From: Sphaerosporella brunnea
Lineage: Eukaryota; Ascomycota; Pezizomycetes; Pezizales; Pyronemataceae
Direction: 5' to 3'
NCBI GenBank assembly: GCA_008704415.1
Contig: VXIS01000137.1
Location: 51,312 to 115,311 of the forward strand
DNA length: 64,000 bases
Under the pieces are notes generated by a model. It was not told where the DNA came from. It made no database searches and was given only the letters and a program-made list of their open reading frames with translations. A program made the translations under genes and the position numbers. This document shows positions 54,329 through 64,000 of the stretch, in pieces; position 1 is the first letter of the stretch, and every line of letters begins with the position of its first letter.

Positions 54329-54640
54329 CAGTACTGCCAATAGACCGGCCAGTCCGGCTTTCGGCGCGGTCTGAACCCATGTAAATTAAACGGGCTGTTC
54401 CAATCGAGGCCCGTTTGGACCAGACATCTTGGACCGAGATCCAGGTGCCCACGGGCCTCCTGCCAATAGACCGGTCTGTCCGGGTTTCGGCGCGGCCTGA
54501 ACCCATGTGAATGAAACGGGCTGTTCCAATCGAGGCACGTTTCGACCAGACATCTTGGACCGAGATCCAGGTGCCCACGGGCCCCGCATGGATCGCAACG
54601 TGTAGGCACCCGCGGGGCCCGCCAGGCACCTGAACCAGCT
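54329..54640 (+). mobile_element. hAT element, copy H, left end tandemly duplicated
   Basis: The terminus CAGTACTGCCAATAGACCGG begins the family core. The first ~125 bp (54334-54459: CTGCCAATAGACCGG ... CCCACGGGCC) is repeated in tandem at 54460-54588 with about ten differences. The usual GCCCGCCAGGCACCTGAACC segment follows. No right terminus. The duplication doubles the presumed transposase-binding end. Confidence 0.65.
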
Positions 54641-54959
54641 ACCATGTGGAAACAAAAAAAGAACCCCAAAGAGGTCAGCATTGGGCCGAACAATCTACAA
54701 TTGGTCTCCCCAACAAGCACCGCTTTGATATCCATCCTCAAAGGCCGGGGTTTTGATCACTTGGTACGCTCGCAGGTTCCCCCTGATTGGCACCAAGGAA
54801 ATCGCCGAATAACCGGCACCCCAGGCACCTATTCGGCCACATTCCCACATTTGTGCTGGCAAATTAGGCCATATCGCCTCTATGCAGCGCTCATCCACCG
54901 GCTGGTATCTGACTAACGTATTTGCTTTCTGTCTCTTTTTCCCTCCTTTTGAGAGGATT

Positions 54960-55800
54960 CCGCCACCGTCTTCCACATAGTCATTTGCTCCGTTCTGTCT
55001 TGTGCAGGTAGGGGGCTGTCGGGGCCTTCTCAAATCGTAGTTGCAAGAAGCGCGACGCCAATATCGTCTTGGCCTTGAACGCCCCCTTGCTGCCTTGGGG
55101 CCTCGTGTAGTAGGTTTTGGGCTGTTAGTGTTTGCGTAGCCATTGTTCTCGGTTTCGCCGTTGGACCTGCGTCACATTTCTGGCGATGTGGGCGAGTGAC
55201 GTGATACTGAGCACTTCCGGGCTTTTGATTGGGGTCTGACGTTCAGCGGCCGCTCTGGCAAAACGATCTGCCTGCTCATTAACAGGGACGTCTTTATGGC
55301 CAGGTGTAAACCGGAACTCGGTGGTCCTTCCCACATCGACGTGGCGGGGCTGATATTGCGCAAGATTTCAGCCAAGTCGTGCAGGTTTCGATAGGCCGTC
55401 ACCCAATGCCATCGTTGACCGCTGGCCTCTATTTGAAGGCACAGAGGGGTCCACGTTTTGGCACCCAACCAGCAAGGAACGTGGTCTCCACGGAGGCGTT
55501 GTCCACCGCAATGCGGCTCCAACACAGATGAGAAAGCAATAACCCATTGGAGACCGGTATCATCATCGCGGTCAATGGCATTTATCTGATGCATACATCC
55601 AGACCCACCCTGGTGGCGCGTCAACGGACCAGCAGCGTCGACCGGTTGACAGGTGTCATATCCATAGGCAAGGCGGTGGCCGGAACCTTCTTGCATGAAC
55701 TGCATCTTATTATCAGTCTGTTTTGGAAGCATCCGGATGGCGTGCAGCTCAGCACCGATCATGATTTGACAGAGGACAAAACACATGCCGCAGTATCAAG
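54960..55800 (-). pseudogene. Decayed LINE RNase H and C-terminal fragment
   Basis: On the minus strand, 55334-55125 reads FRFTPGHKDVPVNEQADRFA then SITSLAHIARNVTQVQ. This parallels the 16.5 kb LINE (RWVPGHKGIPGNEMADQAAK, TTSLAHIGRLVTDA). Nearer 55020-55070 it reads ILASRFLQLRFEKAPTAPYL (LINE: ASRYFQLRLNKAPTAPYL). The rest of the RNase H is scattered over frames up to about 55800. It is a diverged relative, not a copy of the same element. No 3' tail hairpin is present here. Confidence 0.65.
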
Positions 55801-56159
55801 AAAGACGCCATCCAATGGGCTCTTCGCAAGTTTTGGACATGGTGGCAATTGACTAGTGTTATTCCCAGGTTGCAACAATACGGAACCATATTGAGCCATA
55901 GCCAGCAGGGTATCTTGACATGGCGTTTTGCGTGGCAGCCTGCATAGATTTATGTTCGCACCACAGCGCAAGCAGTCGGCGATCGCATATCCAGGTCTAG
56001 ATAATGCTGTTGCGTGGCAGAGATATGGTTTCAATGTTTTCGGCTGGGTGACAGCCAGCTTGCTGCTCAGATAGGTCGCAGTATAGAAAGCTCAGGCGAT
56101 TCCGGATGGGGGGAGAGGTTCTGGGACGGTTGCTCACGGCCCGGAGCGGTCTCCAGGTA

Positions 56160-56290
56160 GGCCTGGACGGTCTGCCATAGCGCGATCCAGTCCGCAATCC
56201 ATTCGGGACTGTAAAACCTGGACCCTGTGTTCGGTGGACTGGACCAACTGATACTAACTCGTCCAACGCATCCTAACTGCTCCGAACTCG
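56160..56290 (+). repeat. Dispersed repeat, copy 3 of 3
   Basis: GCGCGATCCAGTCCGCAATC, GGACTGTAAAACCTGGACCC and TGTGTTCGGTGGACTGGACC match 29850-29960 (and 42.5 kb on the minus strand). The copy precedes the unassigned frames at 56346-57037. Confidence 0.6.
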
Positions 56291-56345
56291 TACCACCCCG
56301 GCAGGATACAACGCTTAAGAACCGGACGGTACTCAGCAGATCACG

Positions 56346-57480
56346 ATGCACGATTCGTTATTAGAGCTCGCGCAAGCACTGCAACTTTCCGATGTTATCG
56401 CTCCACCTGCGGCCGAGAAATATGGGATCGAGGAACACCTCCCAGCCCCTCCCAGCCGCTGCTCTCAAGCGGCGAAGCGAGGACGAACTACCACAGTTGC
56501 ATCTTCCGGTTCACCATCGCCGTTCTCTTGGGCGCCGAGTGCCAACGCCGAACTTGGGCCCTTGCTGGGAGAAGGAAAAGCTCGCTAACCACCAACTGCC
56601 TGGCCCTTGGGATGGGTAGGCACACACTGTCCGATAAGGGGCTATTCGTGCCGTACCTGCTCCCCGACTCACGGACAGATCACCGCCTAATGGATGTTCA
56701 GTTCAGCAGGGAAACGCAAGCGCGAACTGCGACGTTTACAACGCTGCTCCCAGGCGACCAGGAAGCACAGATCGCTGGCACCGTGCATTACACGTACATC
56801 GGGTGCGATGACCAAACCAGAACCAACCATCGCCACTGCTTCAGATTCTTTCCTAATGGCCCGGAAACCATGCCGCTGCATGCCCCTGAGCTCCTCGAGC
56901 TGCATTCCGCATTGTGGGCCGTGATCGGCGCTGTGGGGCTATCACAAACTGGCAACGAGAGAGCCAAGGCCGGGATAAAGCGGCGTCGAATGCCCGATGA
57001 GATGTTGGACGAAGCCACACGCCCATGCGGCCGATGACCATAGCTATGGTGACGGCGATCCACCCATTGGTGCGGGCCCAGACGCAGGAGCGCGCCGAAA
57101 CACAGAAGGCTACAGGACCACGCCGTAACCCAGAAGGGGGAGAAAGCCCGCTCGGGGAAGGTGGAGCAACGTCACGGCCAGACGGGGGACAGCAGACTTT
57201 GCACACAACAGAGAGCGATCCAAATCGTCACAAAACCGCAGCAGGTGGCTCTCATAGTGCGTTCTCGTCATCCAAGGTGCCGCAGGCTGCACCGACCCCA
57301 AGCCTCCCACAACAACGCAGCCTGTCCCATAGCAGCACATTGAAATTCCGGGGCTCCCGCAGGCCGTCCCGTAGTAACAGCCACAGCCCAGGACTAATTC
57401 CCATTCCGCTGCGGCTAGCATTCTCCCCCCTGGCTGTTCTCTCAATTGCTGGAATGCCGGTGCCGGCTGAGAGAGGGTAA
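56346..57480 (+). CDS. Unrecognised ORFs, possibly one frameshifted or spliced gene
   Basis: An ATG at 56346 opens an 80-codon frame (MHDSLLELAQALQLSDVIAP...). The next frame (56528-57037, 169 codons) contains GLFVPYLLPDSRTDHRLMDV, HYTYIGCDDQTRTNHRHCFR and PELLELHSALWAVIGAVGLS, which looks like real protein. A third frame to 57480 is Ser/Pro/Arg-rich. The repeat directly upstream is shared with a hAT transposase locus, so these could be transposon-borne. No domain is recognised and no consensus intron is obvious. Confidence 0.3.
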
Positions 57481-58460
57481 GCATTTCACCACGGACGATG
57501 ACTGGGGTTCTGCGGATTCAGACTAGGAGGGGACCGAGTTGGAACATATGGAGGATGACGATTGTGAGGAAGACGCAGGAATGTTCAGACAGTATGCTGG
57601 CTGGCGAGATAGGATGGACGCCACGATGAGAGGAAGTAGGTGGTTGCGAGATGTGTGTCGCAGTCGCTCAAATGCTGTTTTGATGTTCGTCGTTGTCAGA
57701 TGAGCGCTGTGTTTACTGAGCACGAAAACACGGGAGATATCTAGCGCCGAGTGGTGCCGTTCGCGGCTGTGGGCAAAATGACACAATAGCAAATCTCATT
57801 CTTGTTGCAGCACTACATGGCGGGAGTATAATTGACAGTCTTAGTGGGGACACCACACAGCAATGGCATCTCGTATTCATCAAATACTTGTTGACGCATT
57901 ATGGATGTTGATCATCGTACCGATTTTGACTGCAAATCTGCACTCTGACCGCGGGCCCATCACACGTAGCTACCGACCCCGATCCAGATACATCGCTGCC
58001 GTACATCCTAACTCCATTTCTGGAATCCGAAAACAGCTTTCCATGCTGCAAAGCGTATTCCCGCGTCGTTGGTCGAGTTGGACAGCGGAACCTCCGGAGT
58101 AGAGGTGAATGTCCCTGCTTGAGATGTCCCCAAATATACACCATCGCTTCAAATATCCTTCTAGAAACTCAAGACACAAAACAAAGCTAGTTTACGTGAC
58201 AAACTATACAGCAATTACACTTTTTATTTATACCGAATGACGGTGACCACATTGCACAAGACCGGTCTGTCGATTGTGCCGACCACGGGGCAATCTTTGA
58301 ACTCACCATGTGGTCGAAACTACGGCATTTCTGGCCAGTTATCGGCGTTCATTGATACTGTAAAGGGGTGTTTGTGTGCCGTGCAGTTTCTGTGGTCGAT
58401 GAGGACGTATTCATGTGGCAGTCTCGGTTCCGGGAGAGAAATGTCGCAAGGAATACCCAG
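57481..58460. other. No supported gene
   Basis: A plus frame at 57863-58102 (79 codons, MASRIHQILVDALWMLIIVP with a hydrophobic N-terminal segment) is open but has no other support. The rest is AT-rich with short frames. Confidence 0.25.
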
Positions 58461-58469
58461 CTGACCGCT

Positions 58470-58905
58470 GGTCAATTTCTGATCAGCGAGCATCGGTCGG
58501 CGACGATGGCATTGAAGCAATAGAATGGGTCATGCGCTGGGCTCGCCAGGCTCTTATGGTCCGAGATCGCAGATCGCGAAGCTCGAACGTATACTGAGCG
58601 ATTTGGAGACTCGGGCAGTGGAGATGGAATGACTAGTGGGTTTTGGGTGGAATGATTGCAGGTTGTGGGGGACTCAGTTTGACGTTGTGTTGGGGTTGTT
58701 GTGTGATTTAACACAATGGTAGATCGTTCGGGTGCCTGGCGGGCCCCTCAGGCACCTACATGTTGCGCTCCATCTGCAGACCGTGGGCACCTGGATCTCG
58801 GTCCAAGCTGTCTGATCCAAACGGCCCTCGATTGGAAAAGCCCGTTTGAATCACACGCGTTCCGACCTCTCAGAATACCGGACTGGCCGGTCTATTGGCA
58901 GCCCT
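58470..58905 (+). mobile_element. hAT element, copy I, right part
   Basis: The right terminus CCGGACTGGCCGGTCTATTGGCAGCCCTG ends at 58905, preceded by the reversed family core (GGTGCCTGGCGGGCCCC, GGATCTCGGTCCAAG, AAACGG..CTCGATT). A plus frame contains SVGDDGIEAIEWVMRWARQA, the transposase C-terminal remnant (58490-58597). The left terminus was not found. The downstream 8-mer is GACATAAC. Confidence 0.65.
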
Positions 58906-59280
58906 GGACATAACGCGTTTTTCAGGCTGGCAAACGCTGTTCTGGCGAGATTAGGGTTTTAAAAACCTCGAGGTAGAGTGGGAGCAAGAATGGCTGAATA
59001 TGCTGGTATTGCGGACGGCAAGAACTATCCAGGCACGCAATACGGTGATTCATAGACGGGCACTGTAATACGCGTCAATGCAGTAGCGCCTACTAGATAT
59101 TCCATTTCTAGTTTCTGTTCCATTCCATGTATGACCCATCGCCGTCATCGAACGTAATCTCCATGAGTCACTAGAATCATGTTCCCCACTCTTCTTTCCA
59201 TTCCTACCATCCTTCTTTGACAATGCCTTCACCATTATCGATCCACTTCAGCTCAGTTCGGCCAAGGTCGAACAGTAACA

Positions 59281-59540
59281 CAGGGATGCTAATAGACCGG
59301 CCAGTCCGGTTTTTGGCCCAATCTGAACCCGTTTGAATTAAACGTGCATCTCAAATCGAGGCCCGTTTGGAGCAGGCATTTTGGACCGAGATCCAGGTGC
59401 CTACGGGCCCCGGCGAGGTCAAGTACACGTGATATTCGGGCGCCCGTTGGGCCCGCCAGGCGCCCGAACTATCTACCATTGCTTTAAATAACAGAAGAAC
59501 CCCCAGACAAGGTCAGACTGAGACCCTCCGACCTGCAAAG
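59281..59540 (+). mobile_element. hAT element, copy J, left part
   Basis: The terminus CAGGGATGCTAATAGACCGG and the next ~255 bp are the closest match to copy F at 38046. The similarity stops near 59538 (CCGACCTGCAAAGG), so the copy is truncated or rearranged there. The left 8-mer is CAGTAACA; no matching right duplication was found. Confidence 0.65.
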
Positions 59541-60120
59541 GATGGCATGATTGTGGCGGAACACGGTGGGAGGGATGTTTCCGCGGCGCGGGGATATTGG
59601 CCGATGCGGACAGGGTTGCCATGAATATGCGTCGGCGTCGTCGTCATCGCCTTGGGAGGTAGATGGGTGTAGGCTGCTCGCCGCCGGGGCGTGCCTTTTT
59701 GAGAACAGGATGGCTGGCTCCGTTGGCCTTCCGACAATGACTGCTGCCACGGCTGGCTGATGCCTGCTCGCTGCATGAGCTGTTCATCACTGCATAGTGT
59801 CAATCACTCTATACCGGTTTGCGCACGCTCTATTCGAAAGCACCTACAGCACGGCGGTTTTCGACATCTGTCGTAGCAACATCAGAGGTGGTGGTTCTCG
59901 GTAGATAGTGGATCATGATATGAGAGAAGAGATATGCCTCGAGCAGTAAGGTCGTGTACCTTGCAGCGTATTGTATGCCCAAGGGTCTCGGTCATTGGAC
60001 GGTCAGTTGGATGCTAACATTGTCCATAGAGACACAGCAGTCCAGCAATGCTCACCAGGGGGAAATCCGTTTATTTCTGCTGATATAAAGTTGTTGCGAA
60101 ACATTGGCGCCCTTTGCGGA
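59541..60120. other. No recognisable gene
   Basis: Short frames without motifs between the truncated hAT copy J and the LINE remnant. Confidence 0.3.
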
Positions 60121-60545
60121 CGCTTTGTTTAGTTTTCATCATGATGTATTCGGCCGCTTGCGGCCATGACATATAGTATACAGAATCACCGCCGCCACTG
60201 CGCACGTGGCCTACTGTGGGGTCAAGGATTTGGGACAAAAGGTCGGGACAAAAGAGACATATTCATGCCCTATTCGGCCACGTTCAGGCCCCATATGGCC
60301 ACATTTCAGGGCTCGATTTGCTCAAGAAGGCGATAACCGCCTCTATGTACCGCTGTTCCGCCGCCTCCACAGTCGGAAAGATGCCGGACAGCTAGATAGT
60401 GAAGAGAATCGGCGACACTGGCGTTCCTTGAGGGAGACCCATCCTGATGGCCAAGGAGTTGCTAATCTGACCTTCGACCTTCATCCGGACCCATATGCAA
60501 CTGACACCGCCTATACAAATAACGATGACCCACAGGTATTGCAAT
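60121..60545 (-). mobile_element. Internally deleted LINE remnant with intact 3' hairpin
   Basis: On the minus strand, 60540-60290 reads (with stops) GQISNSLAIRMGLPQGTPVS then PILFT, the reverse-transcriptase motif B of a LINE related to that at 16.5 kb (GLPQGSPISPILF). It then jumps to a 3' end with the perfect hairpin GGCCGC-AA-GCGGCC (60152-60165) and GAATACATCATGATGAAAAC. The rest of the reverse transcriptase and the RNase H are missing. There is no long poly(A). Confidence 0.7.
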
Positions 60546-60679
60546 GTACTTTCGCACGTTGGCAACGAGAAGAACCATGCAAGATAGACGATACATGAAA
60601 GCTCAAGCGATCAGTCACTCAATCCTGGCAAGGGCGGACAAGTAAACAGGCGCACCACATGTAACTGTGTGCGCAGCAC

Positions 60680-61215
60680 ATGTCGTACGTGATCCCAGCT
60701 GATCATGTCAGGAAGAGTACCGGCGTGCTTAACTGCGCCTGCAATCAGCGCCCGAGGATTCGCGCTGGCTCGACCAATCAGTCGAAAATGCTGAAACTGG
60801 CCAAGAGTTCCTTGGCCAGACGAAGTGAGATTGCGCATCATCCGGGTGATGAGCCTCGGGCTGAAGAGCTTCAGGCTGAGATGTCTGAAGAGGACGAACT
60901 CGAGCACAGCAATGAGTTCGCAGATTTGCCTGCTGAGAACGAACTTGTGGACAAGGAGGCCAAGGCTGTTGAGGATGAAATTTCTTCGGCCTCAACCGTT
61001 CCCCAGCTGAGCTCCACCTGGTGGGCGGAGGGGCTGGGGTCGCCGAGCACGGCGATGAATTCGCTGATTTGCCTGCTTAGATCGACCTGGCGGGCAATGA
61101 GGCTGACGACGAAAACGGGGACGACAAAGACTTCGCTGATTTGCCTGCTCAGGGCAAACTCGTGAGCAATAAGGCCGAGGAGGATTTCCTCATTCGGCCC
61201 AGGGTGTATTGCTAA
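60680..61215 (+). pseudogene. Decayed acidic repeat-containing ORF
   Basis: A plus frame (60680-61165) contains an acidic segment. The unit (N/D)EFADLPAENELVDKEAKAVE recurs in diverged form: DEFADLPA near 61050 and KDFADLPAQGKLVSNKAEED near 61125. Later units are interrupted by a stop (TAG near 61078) and a frameshift. Three or so units of ~100 bp. Acidic spacers of this type occur in retrotransposon polyproteins and in host proteins. No domain is recognised. Confidence 0.35.
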
Positions 61216-62059
61216 CCCGCAGCGATGGGGCCTGATGCCTCAACCCCAAACGAACGAACACAGCGGATCATTCTCCCTCCGTGTCCCCCGATCCTGAATA
61301 CACCAAGATGCTGGTTCGCCAGCAGAGAGACAAGGACGACCGCCAACAGCAACTCCAACTTCAGGATGATGCACCGCCGCCTGATCAAGGTGTCCGAGGT
61401 ATGGCGGTCTTGGACAAGAGGCATTTGAGAAACTGTGTTACGAGCGTTGCATGCATCTATAGAGAGCAGGCACAGAGATCGCCCCACCTCCCTCGACTCA
61501 TCTTTGCTTTCAAAGCGTGAGTCATAGGTGTGAGTCGCACCCGGAACACTCCACTGCTTGCCGGGATACTGTTGTCGTGCTGCAGGTAGATGCTGAGCCC
61601 TATTGGCTCCATCTCCCGATCTTCTGCATCGTATGCCTTACGTGACAACCATACTTACTCTGGAGGTTCTTGGCTGAGTGATTCTTCCCTTTTTCAGCTC
61701 TACGCCTTCCGGTTGATCACTCCTGCCCCTCCGATCGTCATGCTAGCTCCTGGAACAGGCAGGTCAACGAAGATATCTCGGAAGAGCTCTAACAATAGCC
61801 TCTACAATCGTTATCTCTGAATCGGGTTCTCATCTCAGGTAGCGTCCTACCCAAGGCACCCGATCTCTGAGTTCTTCCATAGCGTCACTCAAGCTAGCAA
61901 CTGTGATCCGGAGCCACCCGGCTATCACGTGCTCTTGAAGCGATCGCCATGCAGACACTGTTCTATTCCCTTGCTGACTACTTAGAGTACATGTCACGTG
62001 ACCATACCCGTGACATTGCGGCGAAAGATGTCCCGGAATCAATCGATTCCGCGGCAAAC
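61216..62059. other. No gene; probable 5' region of the gypsy element
   Basis: Short frames only. By position this should hold the LTR and leader of the gag at 62060, but with no partner LTR in the window I cannot mark its ends. CACGTGACCATACCCGTGAC lies about 60 bp before the gag start. Confidence 0.3.
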
Positions 62060-63929
62060 ATGGATTAGCTGTTTCAGCAGATCCAAGAGCTGGTCTTTGA
62101 GTTAGTCAAGGATCAGGTCTGTGGAGCACATACCGTGCTTGCACGGATAGTCGAGCAGCAGGAGGCTACTCGGAGGCTCCATGAGATGGCGATTGCTGAG
62201 ATGCAGCAACACGTCCAGCTCATGTACCAAGAAGTCAGCCGTATTGCCGAGCGAGACGAGCTGCAGGAAGAACAGATAGACTGGGAACCAACCCCCGTCG
62301 CCCTCTGGGACCTTAGCCATCTCCTGGAGGAAGAAGCGGCCAAAAGTCAGTGGACGCAGGCCGAGTACCGAGAAGTGGCATACGTCCCCCCCATTCCGCC
62401 TCAATCGTCGCAAACATCGCATATACCCCTCAGGATCATCAGTCGCGTACCATCAAGTACGACCCCGCTGTCCGATCCTGATTGGCTTACAAAGCCGAAA
62501 GCGAAAAAAGGAGTTGCGAAGCGAAGCAGACGGCCGGTAAATCACCACACGCCGATACCCTCAGCGCCCCCTACCCCTCAACAGTACACGATAAGAGGAG
62601 CAGCGGCATGATCTAGTGGAGGACAAGGGCTGGGGATATCTGGAGGAATGGTAGAAGGAGGTAACCGAGCAGGGGGTATGGAAAGCCCAGTGAGAAGAAT
62701 TGAGACTCCGGAACCGTCTGGTGCAGGAGGCGCTGGTGGCTCTGGAGGAGGAAGAGGAGGAGTTAGGGGAGGACCACCTCCACCTGGAGATTCCGACGAC
62801 GATGATGACGGCGATTCTGACTCTGACCCAAATCTTCAGCGACATCCCATACGCTGGAAAAAGTGGCACCGACGCCAAGTTGTCAAGAAACTTGGGGCCA
62901 ATCCAAGACCCCAATTAGAGCCTGAGCAGCAGCCAAGACCGATTAAGGTGCCCGAACCAAAGCCTTTCAAAGGCAAGGAATGCGACCTTAACCGGTTCCT
63001 GTCGAGCCTGGACTCATACTTCAGGCTCAACCCGAGGTCCTATCCTGATGACCTCACCAAGATCCTCTTGGCAGGCTTGTTGATGGAGGAGGCGGCATAC
63101 GATTGGTTCGTCACCTTTAAAATCAACATAGATCGAAAAGAATCGATCCGTGTCAGAGGATTCTGGGTCAATGACCCCAGTTTCGCCACCTAGGAGAGAT
63201 TTTAGGCTAGCCTCAGAGCATCATTTAGCGGCCGAGTCAATGGGAACAAGGCAGTTCAGGAGTGGCAGCAATTGTGGCAGACGGCCGGCATTGATGCGTT
63301 CCTAGAATGAGGTAATCAGGTTGATGTGGATCACTGGTTACGTAGAGGACATGGTCAAGGATAGGCTCAAGGAGGGGCTGTCTGAAGAACTGTCCAAAGA
63401 TTGGGCTAAGGTGCAACCTAAGCCCAATGATGTGAGTGCCCAGATGGCCATGCTGCGAGACATAAGCCATGTCCTTGAAGATTGAGAACGGCACCACAAA
63501 AAGTCCACCAGTCAGGGTGGCCAGAGCAAGGGGAAGGAGAAGGGACAGGGCTCCAATCCTAATCCGGCCTCTAAACCCGCAGACAAGGCTTCGTCCGGTA
63601 ATGACAAGCCGAAGAAAGACAGCACCTGGAAGGATAAGACTGTCGAGCTTAAGGGCATCGAAAAGGATGTCGTTGATCAGCGAGCTAAGGACAAGCGCTG
63701 CTACAAGTGTGGCAAGAAGAACCATTCCTGGTTTGAATGCTTTACTAAGGAGCCAGTCACCGAGAAGGTGGCTAGCTCTAAGAAGAGAAAGGCTGAGGAC
63801 TCAGATGAGAAATCTGAGAAGAAGGCTACGGTTGCTAGCACGCAGCCTTCGGCCCCTACAGCCGCATCAGGCAGGATCCTGGAGATCCCCGAGGAAGAAG
63901 GCTCAGATCTGGACATCTGGGCTTTGTAG
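62060..63929 (+). pseudogene. Ty3/gypsy-type Gag with premature stops
   Basis: The ATG at 62060 is followed two codons later by TAG (probably from CAG), then about 180 open codons with a coiled-coil start (LARIVEQQEATRRLHEMAIA). Another stop, TGA, is at 62609. Then come a Gly-rich and acidic linker (GAGGAGGSGGGRGG, DSDDDDDGDSDSD) and the capsid-like part (PEPKPFKGKECDLNRFLSSL, YPDDLTKILLAGLL). Stops at 63191, 63203 and 63308, a frameshift near 63310-63350, and a stop at 63483 follow. The end has the zinc knuckle CYKCGKKNHSWFEC and stops at 63927. Protease and polymerase would lie beyond the window. It is different in sequence from the gag at 8653. Confidence 0.85.
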
Positions 63930-64000
63930 TTAGAATTTCGTAGTTCAACTTGAATAGTTGTCATTCTCAAGGAAAGAGGGTCTCTGAGTGTTGAAATTGA
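63930..64000 (+). other. Start of the gypsy pol region, cut by window end
   Basis: Seventy bases after the gag stop, too short to assign. A protease frame would be expected to follow. Confidence 0.2.

Overview
The window reads as a gene-poor, transposon-dense block of a filamentous fungal nuclear genome. A basidiomycete (Agaricomycete-like) is the best guess. Evidence: 53-57 bp GT-AG introns with TACTAAC/TACTGAC branch sites, pyrimidine-rich leaders before start codons, no bacterial operon structure, and several eukaryotic transposon classes nested in each other. Genus-level identification is not possible from sequence alone.

Layout. 0.8-2 kb: a dispersed promoter-like repeat followed by a decayed, Tc1/mariner-like transposase frame. 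5.3-6.7 kb (minus): degenerate ORFs ending in a LINE-like 3' tail. 7.8-9.5 kb: a gypsy-type gag with a probable LTR/leader. 12.1-14.4 kb: a ~240 bp satellite-like array interrupted by one hAT element nested in an older one. 14.4-15.5 kb: a possible small multi-exon gene. 16.5-23.1 kb (minus): a nearly full-length, inactivated LINE (ORF1 with CCHC knuckles; ORF2 with endonuclease, reverse transcriptase, RNase H and a terminal CCHC). 26.5-27.8 kb: a second, ~297 bp tandem array. 33-44 kb: a cluster of hAT elements, decayed hAT transposases, a minisatellite and a tRNA-like sequence. 45.0-45.9 kb: a different hAT family with perfect 8-bp target-site duplications (TSDs). 48.96-53.86 kb: a complete but inactivated Ty1/copia element with identical-length LTRs, a half-tRNA primer site and a 5-bp TSD. 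54-60.6 kb: hAT ends and LINE remnants. 62.1-63.9 kb: a second gypsy-type gag with premature stops.

The one gene that looks intact and host-like is a two-exon gene at 39609-41018, encoding a 450-residue protein with a C-terminal coiled coil that carries three near-identical 21-residue (three-heptad) repeats.

The best-supported new material is a family of non-autonomous hAT elements (termini CAGGG, subterminal CCGGCCAGTCCGG). Four copies give 8-bp TSDs, and most copies retain only the extreme C-terminal part of a transposase. I saw no defence system, biosynthetic cluster or CRISPR array. Many stops in the retroelements look like C-to-T changes (CGA to TGA, CAG to TAG, TGG to TAG), suggesting methylation-linked or RIP-like decay.
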